Below, piece by piece: positions 27,839-35,493 of a DNA stretch of 64,000 nt. The position numbers and the translations under genes are program-made. The stretch is taken from contig CAWIOM010000004.1 of assembly GCA_963837735.1 (NCBI GenBank), positions 248,001 to 312,000 on the forward strand, in the 5' to 3' direction. The stretch comes from VRUE01 sp963837735 (GTDB taxonomy: Bacteria; Actinomycetota; Thermoleophilia; Solirubrobacterales; 70-9). Below the pieces are notes generated by a model, which was not told the origin of the DNA, ran no database searches, and was given only the letters and a program-made list of their open reading frames with translations. How positions within the stretch are numbered: position 1 is the first letter of the stretch; every line of letters starts with the position of its first letter.

Positions 27839-28663
27839 ATGAGCGGGGGCACGGGATACGAAGCGCCTGGGATCGCCGGCAGCGGCGCGATCGCCACCGG
27901 CCTTGCCGCGGTCTCGACGATGACCGGGGACACGATCCTCCTCGCCCGCAGCGAGGCCTCCGCCTGGCGCGCCGAGGAGAAAGCGGTCGCGGCCTGCGCG
28001 AAGATCGAGGGCGCCGAGCCCTCCCGCCTGCGGGTGACCACCGACCCCGCCGACCTCTCCGAGTGCGACATCGTCGTCGAGGCGATCGTCGAGGAGGTGG
28101 CGCCGAAGGGCGAGCTCCTGGCCCGCGTCGCCGAGGCCGTCCCCAATGCCGACCTGGCGACCACGACCTCCTCGCTGGGAATCGCCGAGATCGCCGAGGC
28201 CGCCGGGATCCCCGGCCGCCTCTTCGGCCTCCACGTCTTCAACCCGGTTCCGCGGATGAAGCTGGTCGAGGTCTGCTTTCCCGAGGGCGCCGACTCGGCC
28301 CGCGAGAAGGCGCTGGCCTGGTGCGCGGCGCTCGGCAAGACGGCGGTCGAGGTCCCCGACCTCGCCGGCTTCGTCGTCAACCGCCTCCTCTTTCCCTACC
28401 TCTTCGACGCCGTCCGCTTCATCGAACAGACGGGCATGGAGGCCGGTGAGGTCGACACATGCATGAAGCTCGGCGCCGGCCACCCGATGGGCCCGCTGGC
28501 GCTCCTCGACTTCGTCGGCCTCGACGTCTGTCAGGCGATCGGCGACGCCCTCTTCGCGGCCTCCGGCGAGGCCTACCAGAAGCCGCCGGAGCTGCTCGTG
28601 AAGATGGTCGCCGAAGACAAGCTCGGCCGCAAGAACGGCGCCGGCTTCTACAGCTACGACTGA
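27839..28663 (+). CDS. 3-hydroxyacyl-CoA (3-hydroxybutyryl-CoA) dehydrogenase
   Basis: The 274-residue protein has an N-terminal NAD-binding fold (GIAGSGAIATGLA), the conserved DIVVEAIVEEVAPKGELLA and LFGLHVFNPVPRMKLVEV, and a C-terminal domain with DLAGFVVNRLLFPYL, GAGHPMGPLALLDFVGLDV and GRKNGAGFYSYD. These are all motifs of the 3HCDH family. It oxidises 3-hydroxyacyl-CoA with NAD+. It is shorter at the N-terminus than most homologues. TAGGAA lies 10 nt before the ATG. Functionally it belongs with the thiolase and acyl-CoA dehydrogenases. Confidence 0.92.
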   Translation: MSGGTGYEAPGIAGSGAIATGLAAVSTMTGDTILLARSEASAWRAEEKAVAACAKIEGAEPSRLRVTTDPADLSECDIVVEAIVEEVAPKGELLARVAEAVPNADLATTTSSLGIAEIAEAAGIPGRLFGLHVFNPVPRMKLVEVCFPEGADSAREKALAWCAALGKTAVEVPDLAGFVVNRLLFPYLFDAVRFIEQTGMEAGEVDTCMKLGAGHPMGPLALLDFVGLDVCQAIGDALFAASGEAYQKPPELLVKMVAEDKLGRKNGAGFYSYD

Positions 28664-28691
28664 AGCCGGCCCGCGCGCCCCGGCGGGCCGC

Positions 28692-29912
28692 TCAGGTGTA
28701 CTTGGACGGTTCGAACTTGCAGTACCTGAAGCCGAACGGGAGCACCAGGTTGTTGGCGGCGCTCGCGTTGTGGTTCAGCTTGACGACGATCGCGCTCGCC
28801 CTGCCTTTCTTCCCCTGCTTGAGCGCCTTCCCGGCCGTCCTGAACAGGCTCGCCTCCGTCTTCACCTTGGCGAGCCACTTGCCCAGCCGCGCGGTGTCGG
28901 CGGCGGGTCGCGGGATCGCCCTCAGCTGGACGGTGGTCTTTTGCAGGGCGCGCGCGGCGGTCAGCATGCTCCTGCCCGCCTTCGCCAGCCTGTCGGCCTT
29001 GAAGTCGGCCCGGACGTGCTTGAGGATCCGCTGGTTGGCCTTGGCGTTCACCTTGCAGACCGGCTCCGCCGCTTCCCTGTAGGTGTCGCGGGTCGTTTCC
29101 ACGGAGGTCAGGGCGAGGGGCCGGGCCCGCTTCGAGCCGCTCCCCTGCGGCCGGCAGCTCCGCGTCACTTTCCCCGAGAGCCGGGTCCCGCCGGCGAAGA
29201 TGAAGTCGCCGTGGGCGAAGAGGCGCCCGGTCGGGCAGCTGGCGAGCAGCAGGCTCCGCTTCCGGTGCTTGTAGCGCCAGGTTTTGTGGAGCTTCGAGCG
29301 GAAGAAGGTGAGCGAGCCCTGGCCTCCCGTGATCGTCGGGATCCTGACCTTGGCCGACGTCCCGTAGAGGCCGTGGGATCCGCCGATCACCGCGGTCGTC
29401 ACGAAGGTGGTCGGGGCCGGCACCCGCGCATACACGTGAAAGATCAGCACCGGCCTGTGGCCCTTCGGCCGCCCGTTGAAGATCAGCAACGGGCCCGAGG
29501 CCGAAAACGGGGCCTGTTCGGGAAAGGCGATCTCGGCGCCGACCCGCCCGGAGCCGATCAGGGCATCCGAACAGCTCTGCTTTGCCTGCGAGGTGAGGGT
29601 GTTTTCGAGCTCGCCGACCGAGCACGTGGGCAGCCCTCTGGTGAACAGGTGGCCGTGGCGATCGAAGTCGAGGTCGAGCTTCGTCAGGGCGGGCGGATGC
29701 GACCCGTCCGCGGTGGCCAGCGACCCCGAGAGCCGCAGCGTGATCGGGGCCGGCGCCTTGCGCGGCAGGCCGGCGGGGGTGATGCTGCCGTCGATCTTGG
29801 CGATCAGGTTCCCGGCCCGCACCGTCTGCCCCGCCGCGGTGGTCGCGACCAGGACGAGAGCCGCCCCGATCGCCACCAGCAGTGCCGCCGCCCTTGCTCC
29901 TCGATTTGCCAT
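28692..29912 (-). CDS. Large secreted protein, lineage-specific, unknown
   Basis: 406 residues with a signal peptide (ALLVAIGAALVLVATTAAG). Residues about 30-245 are beta-rich, including LPTCSVGELENTLTSQAKQSC, here in short form GLPTCSVGELE, and SCSDALIGSGRVGAEI; this pattern of paired cysteines around an ALIGSG turn is one I associate with exported proteins of Solirubrobacterales. The last 140 residues are helical and Lys/Ala-rich (VNAKANQRILKHVRADFKAD). It sits 5 nt after the stop of the upstream secreted-protein gene on the same strand. Function unknown. Confidence 0.72.
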   Translation of the reverse strand: MANRGARAAALLVAIGAALVLVATTAAGQTVRAGNLIAKIDGSITPAGLPRKAPAPITLRLSGSLATADGSHPPALTKLDLDFDRHGHLFTRGLPTCSVGELENTLTSQAKQSCSDALIGSGRVGAEIAFPEQAPFSASGPLLIFNGRPKGHRPVLIFHVYARVPAPTTFVTTAVIGGSHGLYGTSAKVRIPTITGGQGSLTFFRSKLHKTWRYKHRKRSLLLASCPTGRLFAHGDFIFAGGTRLSGKVTRSCRPQGSGSKRARPLALTSVETTRDTYREAAEPVCKVNAKANQRILKHVRADFKADRLAKAGRSMLTAARALQKTTVQLRAIPRPAADTARLGKWLAKVKTEASLFRTAGKALKQGKKGRASAIVVKLNHNASAANNLVLPFGFRYCKFEPSKYT

Positions 29913-29916
29913 CTCG

Positions 29917-30589
29917 CTACCTGATCAGCTCGTAGGCGCAGATGTACTTCGTGCTCGCGTCGACCGTGAGCTCTTCGATCTTGCCCGAGCCGTCGACGAC
30001 CATCGTCCTGTAGTTGGTGCCGAGCGTGTTGGCGTAGTAGTTGTCGGTGACCGCGTAGTCGGGCGCCACGCCGGTGCCGAGGTTGATCACGTTGCGGACC
30101 GAGTAGAGCTCCATCGTGCTCGGCAGAAACCCGCCCTTCGCCGCGCAGGCGTCGGCGGCGGCTTTGACGCCACCCACCGGCCCGTTCAGGGAGAGGTCGA
30201 AGCAGACGCCGCGGATCAGAGTCGAGCCGCCCGGGCAGGCGGCCGCGTGGCCGCCGACCGTGCCGGCGTTCTGGGCGCTCTGCGCGTTGGTGGCGCTGGG
30301 GACCGTGCCGAGCTGGTTCAAGTTGATGTCGGCGCCGGTCAGAGAGTTCGAGGCGACCTTGGCTCCGGTGACCGCGTTGTTGGCGATCTTGCCGGTGCGG
30401 ACCGCCTTCGACTTCAGCTGCCGCGAGCCGACCGAGTTCTTGCCGAGATGGGAGTGGTGCTTGGCGTCTGAAGGCGCCTTCCCCGAAAGCCCAGGCGCTT
30501 CCGGTTAGAGCCGTGAACAGGGCGATGACGGCGACCGCCATCGCGGGGGAAGGGCGGCCGATCTTGTTGCGCAGGGACTTTCGGTGCAT
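29917..30589 (-). CDS. Secreted PSPAM-leader protein, one frameshift
   Basis: The ATG at 30589 (with GAGGAG upstream) begins KIGRPSPAMAVAVIALFTAL, a leader like that of the 20855 protein. At about 30480 the frame changes; the rest reads GKNSVGSRQLKSKAVRTGKI, then SLTGADINLNQLGTV, a Cys-containing domain (AACPGGSTLIRGVCFDLSLN, ADACAAKGGFLPS) and a closing YICAYELIR. The tandem short repeats resemble a thin linker before a disulfide-stabilised C-terminal domain. Removing one base gives 224 codons. Paralogue of 20855-21379. Confidence 0.75.
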
Positions 30590-30678
30590 TTTCTACTCCT
30601 CCTCGGGGGGTTCACCAAGGAAACACGGGCGCACCCCAACCCGTGCGTGGCGGCGTCAGAAAGCTGACGTTGCGCGTG

Positions 30679-30918
30679 TCAGCTGACCGCGCGGCGTTTG
30701 CCGCTCAGGTCCCAGATCACGTCGGCCTCGGTGATGCCCTGGCGGCGGGCCGCGGACGCGACCTCGTCCCAGGGCAGCTCGGCGTCGGGAAGCTCGTCCC
30801 AGCGCGCGAGGTCGAGGGCCTCGACAGCGCCCTTCAGGGCCGGGCCGAGATGCTCCTCGGACCTCAGCAACGCTCTCAGGACCTCAAGCTGCTTGTCGCT
30901 CATGCGCACAACCCACAT
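30679..30918 (-). CDS. Small soluble protein, unknown
   Basis: 79 residues beginning at an ATG with a strong GGAGGT five bases upstream. DKQLEVLRALLRSEEHLGPA and LPWDEVASAARRQGITEADV look helical; no signal peptide. Lies between the secreted proteins and the CNNM-type gene. Family not recognised. Confidence 0.6.
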   Translation of the reverse strand: MWVVRMSDKQLEVLRALLRSEEHLGPALKGAVEALDLARWDELPDAELPWDEVASAARRQGITEADVIWDLSGKRRAVS

Positions 30919-30963
30919 GCGGTACCTCCAAGGCTCGGCGGGAACGCGGGTTGCTCGGGAAAA

Positions 30964-32262
30964 CTAGGCAGGGGGGCGGACGGAACCGCTGATCCGGACC
31001 GCCTCGATCCGGTTCTCGCGGACCGACTCGACCCGCAGGGTGTAGCCGTTCGCCTCGATCGAGTCGCCTCGCTTCGGCAGCCGACCGAGCTCGCCGAAGA
31101 CGTAGCCGCCGACCGAGTTGTAGGCGTCCGTGTCGACCGGCAGCTCGATCCCGGCGTCTGCCAGGTCGCCGAGCGAGACGTGGCCGCGGACGAACCAGTC
31201 GCCGCTGGTGAGCTGGCGCAGAGCCGCGGCCCGCGGGTCGGTCTCGTCCTCGATCTCCCCCACCACCTCCTCGAGGATGTCCTCGACGGTGACGATCCCG
31301 ACGGTGCGCCCGTACTCGTCGACGACCACCGAGAGCGATGTGCGCTGCACCTGGAGGTCGTGGAGCAGGTCGTCGAGCGGCCGCGTCTCAGGAACGATCA
31401 GGGCGTCGCGGACGACGGGCTCGATCCGCGCCTTCGGGCCGTCGTTCATGTAGAGCCGGGCGAGCCGGTTGTTGTGGACGATCCCCTTGACCCGATCGGG
31501 GTTGTCGTCCTCGATCACCACGAGCCGGGTGTGTCCGGAGGTGACGCAGCGCCGCAGGGCGGTCTCGACGTCGTCGGAGGAGTCGACGGTGACGACGGCC
31601 GGGATCGGGGTCATCACCTCGCGGGCCTCCTGCTCGTGCAGGTGGAAGACGCCGCCGAGCATGCCCGCCTCGCCCGGGTCGAGGGTGCCGCCGTGTTTGG
31701 AGCTGTCGATGATCTGCTTGAGGTCCTCGGCGGTGTGGTGCTCTTCGAGGTCCTTGGGGTTGACGCCGAATAGGCGGACGATCGCGTTGGAGAGCCCGCT
31801 GAGCGCGAACACCGCCGGCGCGGTCACCGCCCGGAACCAGTTGAGCGGCCGTGAGACGCGACGGGCCGTGCGCTCGGCGTGGCTGATCGCGAGCATCTTC
31901 GGCACCTGCTCGCCGATGCTGATGTGGATCGCGGTGACGAGGGTGAAGGCGATCGCCACCGAGAGCCCGACCGCGGCCCCGTGGGAGAGGCCGCCGAAGA
32001 CGGGCTCGAGCAGAGCCGCCAGGGACGGCTCGCCGAGGAAGCCGATGCCGATCGAGGCCATCGTGATCCCGACCTGGCAGGCGGAGAGCGACTCGTCGAT
32101 CTTGTCGAGCTGCTCGACGACTGCGTCGGCGCCGCTCTCGCCTTCCTCGGCGAGCTGTTCGATCTTGCCGCGGCGGCTGCGGACGAGCGCGAACTCGGCA
32201 GCGACGAAGAAGCCGTTGATGGCCACCAGCAGGAGCAATAGGACGAGCAGCAGGACGCTCAT
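30964..32262 (-). CDS. CNNM/HlyC-CorC family membrane protein with CBS pair
   Basis: The 432-residue protein has an N-terminal DUF21 transmembrane domain (LLLVAINGFFVAAEFALVRS), two CBS domains (REVMTPIPAVVTVDSSDDVE; RTSLSVVVDEYGRTVGIVTV) and a C-terminal CorC_HlyC domain (YNSVGGYVFGELGRLPKRGD). Family members are involved in Mg2+/Co2+ efflux and resistance; the CBS pair probably binds ATP-Mg. No metal-responsive leader is seen. It is followed on the same strand by the 79-residue gene. Confidence 0.92.
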   Translation of the reverse strand: MSVLLLVLLLLLVAINGFFVAAEFALVRSRRGKIEQLAEEGESGADAVVEQLDKIDESLSACQVGITMASIGIGFLGEPSLAALLEPVFGGLSHGAAVGLSVAIAFTLVTAIHISIGEQVPKMLAISHAERTARRVSRPLNWFRAVTAPAVFALSGLSNAIVRLFGVNPKDLEEHHTAEDLKQIIDSSKHGGTLDPGEAGMLGGVFHLHEQEAREVMTPIPAVVTVDSSDDVETALRRCVTSGHTRLVVIEDDNPDRVKGIVHNNRLARLYMNDGPKARIEPVVRDALIVPETRPLDDLLHDLQVQRTSLSVVVDEYGRTVGIVTVEDILEEVVGEIEDETDPRAAALRQLTSGDWFVRGHVSLGDLADAGIELPVDTDAYNSVGGYVFGELGRLPKRGDSIEANGYTLRVESVRENRIEAVRISGSVRPPA

Positions 32263-32334
32263 CGTCTATGTGGCCCGATACTTCGGGGGAGGTCGTCTTC
32301 GGCCATTCGGCGTAGGGAATATAGCTTTCTCATC

Positions 32335-33246
32335 ATGCGGATTGCCAGCCTCGTCCCGTCTGCAACCGAGATGCTCTTCGCGCTCGGGCTCGGGGAGGAG
32401 GTGATCGCGGTCACTCATGAGTGCGACTACCCGCCCGCTGCGCAGGGCCTCCCCCATCTGACCAGGACGGTTCTGCCGGCCGGCCTCGACGCCCGGGAGA
32501 TCGACAGCGCCGTGAAGGCGACCGTGGGCGAGGGGCGAGCCCTGTACGAGCTCGACGAGCCGCTGCTCGCCGAGCTCGCCCCCGACCTGATCGTCACCCA
32601 GGCGGTCTGCGACGTCTGCGCTGTCTCCTTCGCGGATGTGGTCGAGGTCGCCGGGCGGCTGGCGAGCCGCCCGGCCGTCGTCCAGCAGGACCCGAGCACC
32701 CTGGCCGAGGTGCTCGAGGACGTGATCGGGCTCGGCGAAGCGTCCGGCGTCGCGGCGGCGGCGCACGAGCTGCGCGGTGACCTCGAGGGCCGTCTGGCCA
32801 GCGTCCGGGCGGCGGTCGACGGCACCAGCGCGCCACGGGTGGTCGCGCTCGAGTGGCTGGACCCGCCCTACGTCGGCGGCCACTGGGTGCCGGAGATGAT
32901 CTCGATAGCCGGCGGCGAGGACGTCGCCGGCCCGCCGGGCCTGCGCTCGCCGGAGGTCAGGTGGGGCGAGCTCTCGGGCCTCAACCCGGACGTCGTCGTC
33001 TCGATGCCCTGCGGCTGGTACGTCGAGGAGTCCCGCGCGCAGACGCTGGCGCAGTGGGAGCGCGTGGAGGCGCTGGGCGCCACGTCGGTCTTCGCCGTCG
33101 ACGCCGCCTCGACGTTCTCGCGGCCGGGACCGCGCCTCGTCGACGGAGTCGAACTGCTCGGCCACCTCTTCCATCCCGATCGCGTCGAGCCCCCCGGCAA
33201 CATCGGCTTCGCCCAGCTGCGCGGGCCGGACGCCCGCCACGGCTAG
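32335..33246 (+). CDS. Cobalamin-binding-like periplasmic-fold protein (BtuF family) without signal peptide
   Basis: 303 residues. IASLVPSATEMLFALGLGEE opens the first lobe, APDLIVTQAVCDVCAVSFAD and DVAGPPGLRSPEVRWGEL follow, with GLNPDVVVSMPCGWYVEE at the second lobe. This is the BtuF/FepB (PF01497) fold. Unlike true BtuF it lacks a leader peptide, and no BtuCD genes are near, so it may be a cytosolic corrinoid binder. The start is ATG with a TATAGC hexamer nine bases upstream. Assignment to the family is good, ligand uncertain. Confidence 0.82.
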   Translation: MRIASLVPSATEMLFALGLGEEVIAVTHECDYPPAAQGLPHLTRTVLPAGLDAREIDSAVKATVGEGRALYELDEPLLAELAPDLIVTQAVCDVCAVSFADVVEVAGRLASRPAVVQQDPSTLAEVLEDVIGLGEASGVAAAAHELRGDLEGRLASVRAAVDGTSAPRVVALEWLDPPYVGGHWVPEMISIAGGEDVAGPPGLRSPEVRWGELSGLNPDVVVSMPCGWYVEESRAQTLAQWERVEALGATSVFAVDAASTFSRPGPRLVDGVELLGHLFHPDRVEPPGNIGFAQLRGPDARHG

Positions 33247-33255
33247 GCCGCCGCC

Positions 33256-34080
33256 TCAGGCGACTGCGATCGAGGCGCAGAAGGCGCCCAGGGCCAGGGC
33301 CCCGATCAGCGCCATCTCGATCGCGAAGCGATTCTCGCCGAGCCTGCCGCGCTCACCGGCGGCGATCACGAGGGCCGAGAGGGCGCCTGCGATCAGGCCG
33401 CCGCCGTGGGCGCCGAGGCTGATCCCGGGGACGCCGACGCTGATCGCGACGTTGAGGAGGATGAGGACGCCGACCGAGGAGGCGAGCGAGTCCACGCGCC
33501 GGTGGCGGGCGATCACGAAGGTGGCGCCGAGGACGCCGAAGACCGCGCCCGATGCGCCGAAGGAGAGCGCATCGGGGGTGACGATCAGCGCTCCCAACGA
33601 GCCGGCGAAGAGAGAGGCCAGATAGACCGCCGTGAACCGCGCCGTGCCGATCCCCGGCTCCAGGATCCGGCCGAGGAAATAGAGCAGCAGCATGTTGCCG
33701 CCGATGTGGATCAGGTTCTGGTGCAGGAAGGCGCAGGTGAAGATCCGGTACCACTCGCCTTCGGCGACCGAGGGGCCGAAGAGCCCGAATTCGGCAAGCA
33801 GGATGCTGTGTTCGGGGCTGAGCCCGCCCGAGCTGCGCGCGATCTCGGCGACGAAGACGACGACGTTGAGGGCGATCAGGACGAGGGTCGCGGGGTAGGC
33901 ACCGAGGGCGCCGGAGCCGCTCGGCACGCCCCTCGTGACGCGGGTCCGCTGGCTCGCGCACTCCGGGCAGCGCATGCCGACGGGCGTCGGCGTCATGCAC
34001 TCGGGGCAGATCGGCCGCCCGCAGGAGGAGCAGGAAACGCCGGTCTCACGGCTCGGATGTCGGTAACAGGTCTGCGCCAT
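33256..34080 (-). CDS. Rhomboid-family intramembrane serine protease with zinc-binding N-terminus
   Basis: The 274-residue protein begins with a B-box-like zinc site (CYRHPSRETGVSCSSCGR, ICPECM, RCPECASQR), then a rhomboid core: LHQNLIHIGGNMLLLYFLGR, the serine in FGASGAVFGVLGA, and the paired His in SLGAHGGGLIAGAL. It cleaves membrane helices within the lipid bilayer; the substrate is unknown. Start ATG 34080 with a TAGGCT hexamer 11 nt upstream, divergent from the DUF4383 gene by 31 bp. Confidence 0.92.
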   Translation of the reverse strand: MAQTCYRHPSRETGVSCSSCGRPICPECMTPTPVGMRCPECASQRTRVTRGVPSGSGALGAYPATLVLIALNVVVFVAEIARSSGGLSPEHSILLAEFGLFGPSVAEGEWYRIFTCAFLHQNLIHIGGNMLLLYFLGRILEPGIGTARFTAVYLASLFAGSLGALIVTPDALSFGASGAVFGVLGATFVIARHRRVDSLASSVGVLILLNVAISVGVPGISLGAHGGGLIAGALSALVIAAGERGRLGENRFAIEMALIGALALGAFCASIAVA

Positions 34081-34111
34081 CGGAATCGCTGAGCCTACAA
34101 TCGGGCGGCCC

Positions 34112-34597
34112 TTGGCCCGCTCCAGACCAGACGAAACCCGGGACGCCAGCCCGGCGAAGCTGTACGCGACCCTGATCGGGGGCGCGCTCGTGATCGTCGG
34201 CATCGCCGGCTTCTTCTACAGCGCCTCGTTCGGCAGCCCGGGCAAGGTCGTCGAGGCGCTCGGCGTGTTCGGCGTCAACGGCTGGCAGAACCTCGCCCAC
34301 GTCCTCGCCGGCGCGACGGGGCTGCTCGTCGCCGGCTTCGCCGCCCGGCGCTACGCGCTCTGGCTCGGAATCGCCTTCCTGGCGGTCGCGCTCTGGGGCT
34401 TCGCGCTCGGCAGCGGCGAGGCGATCCTCGGCCTCTTTCCGGTCGGCAGCGGCGACAACCTCCTCAACCTCGCCCTCGGGCTGCTCGGGCTGGGAGCGGC
34501 GCTCGGAACCCCGAAAAAGCGGCGGACCGGGCCGACTCCCGAGAAGCCGCGCAGGGCACCCGCCCCATCGGCGATCAACGCGTCGGCTAAGGCCTGA
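34112..34597 (+). CDS. DUF4383 membrane protein
   Basis: 161 residues starting at TTG. Four membrane helices; LYATLIGGALVIVGIAGFFY, WQNLAHVLAGATGLLVAGFA, YALWLGIAFLAVALWGFALG and LGLFPVGSGDNLLNLALGLL match DUF4383. The C-terminal 25 residues are basic and Pro-rich. TACAAT lies 10 nt before the TTG. Function unknown. Confidence 0.82.
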   Translation: MARSRPDETRDASPAKLYATLIGGALVIVGIAGFFYSASFGSPGKVVEALGVFGVNGWQNLAHVLAGATGLLVAGFAARRYALWLGIAFLAVALWGFALGSGEAILGLFPVGSGDNLLNLALGLLGLGAALGTPKKRRTGPTPEKPRRAPAPSAINASAKA

Positions 34598-34901
34598 CCC
34601 GCTCGGTCAGCGAGCGCAGGCCGCCCTTCGCCTGGCTGCGGCCGCGGCGGCGCATCTCGAGCAGGATCAGGGCGCCCGTGGCGACGCTGCCGGCGCCGAC
34701 GGCGACGACCGGCCGCACCCAGTTGCGGGGGTCGCGCAGGGCGCGCAGCTCGCTCTCGGAGAGCGCCTCGGCCCAGTCCGAGAGCTCCTCGGCCGCGGCC
34801 TGGGTTATCGCTCCCAGGGTGTCCTCGACCCGGCCCGAGAGCCGCTCCGGCGGCTCGATCGGCCGCAGCGCGTCCGCCAGCATCTGCTCGACGTCAGTCA
34901 T
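34587..34901 (-). CDS. Single-helix membrane protein downstream of ECF sigma
   Basis: 104 residues; an N-terminal cytosolic part (VEQMLADALRPIEPPERLSG, EELSDWAEALSESELRALRD), one membrane helix (VRPVVAVGAGSVATGALILL, residues about 62-82) and a basic tail. Its ATG lies within the 3' end of the ECF sigma gene (overlap 8 nt). The position and topology are those of a one-helix anti-sigma factor, but no zinc motif (HxxxCxxC) is present, so that is only inference. Its 3' end overlaps the convergent DUF4383 gene by 11 nt. Confidence 0.62.
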   Translation of the reverse strand: MTDVEQMLADALRPIEPPERLSGRVEDTLGAITQAAAEELSDWAEALSESELRALRDPRNWVRPVVAVGAGSVATGALILLEMRRRGRSQAKGGLRSLTERVRP

Positions 34902-35472
34902 CGTCGTCCACCCCCATCTCCTCCTGGAGCTGCTTGATCGCCCTGTGGATGAGGACCTTGGTGGCCCCGTCCGTACGGCCCAGCGCCCTGGCGATCTCGC
35001 GGTTGTCCATGCCGAGCGCGAAGCGCATGATCAGCGCCTCGCGGCGGTCGTCGGGCAGGTGCTGGAGGTTCTCCATCACCTGGCGCAGCTCCTCGCGGCC
35101 TTCGGCGATCGCCTCGGTCCCGTGCTTGGCCGGGATCGGGTCGGCGTTTTCCAGCGGCGTCTGGGGACGGCGCGAGCGGTCGCGGTAGTAGTTCGAGGCG
35201 AGGTTGTGGGCGATCCGGATCAGCCAGGGCCGCAGCGGCCGGCCGTCGGACTCGCGCCGGGCGCGATCGAAGTGGCGATAGGCCTGCAGGAAGGCCTGCT
35301 CGGTGAGGTCCTCGGCGTCGTGCTGGTTGCCGACCTTGTAGTAGGCGTAGGAGTAGACGTCGCGGAGGTGCGTGCGGTACAGCTCTTCGAAGTCGCGATC
35401 GAGCTCCGCCTTCGCGGCCGGGTCCAGGTTCGAGGGCTCGAAGCTCGTGTCCCTCTGCGGCTGCTCGCTCAC
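34894..35472 (-). CDS. ECF-type RNA polymerase sigma factor
   Basis: 192 residues. Region 2 reads HLRDVYSYAYYKVGNQHDAE, DLTEQAFLQAYRHFDRARR and LIRIAHNLASNYYRDRSRR; region 4 has PDDRREALIMRFALGMDNRE and ALGRTDGATKVLIHRAIKQL. No region 3, so ECF. Start GTG at 35472 with TAGGCT six bases upstream. The downstream overlapping single-helix protein may regulate it. Confidence 0.93.
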   Translation of the reverse strand: MSEQPQRDTSFEPSNLDPAAKAELDRDFEELYRTHLRDVYSYAYYKVGNQHDAEDLTEQAFLQAYRHFDRARRESDGRPLRPWLIRIAHNLASNYYRDRSRRPQTPLENADPIPAKHGTEAIAEGREELRQVMENLQHLPDDRREALIMRFALGMDNREIARALGRTDGATKVLIHRAIKQLQEEMGVDDDD

Positions 35473-35478
35473 GGGTCA

Positions 35479-35484
35479 AGCCTA
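35479..35484 (-). promoter_or_regulatory. Predicted -10 (TAGGCT), 6 nt before ECF sigma start
   Basis: TAGGCT on the minus strand, six bases before the GTG at 35472; fits leaderless transcription. Confidence 0.45.
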
Positions 35485-35493
35485 TTGGTGCGC

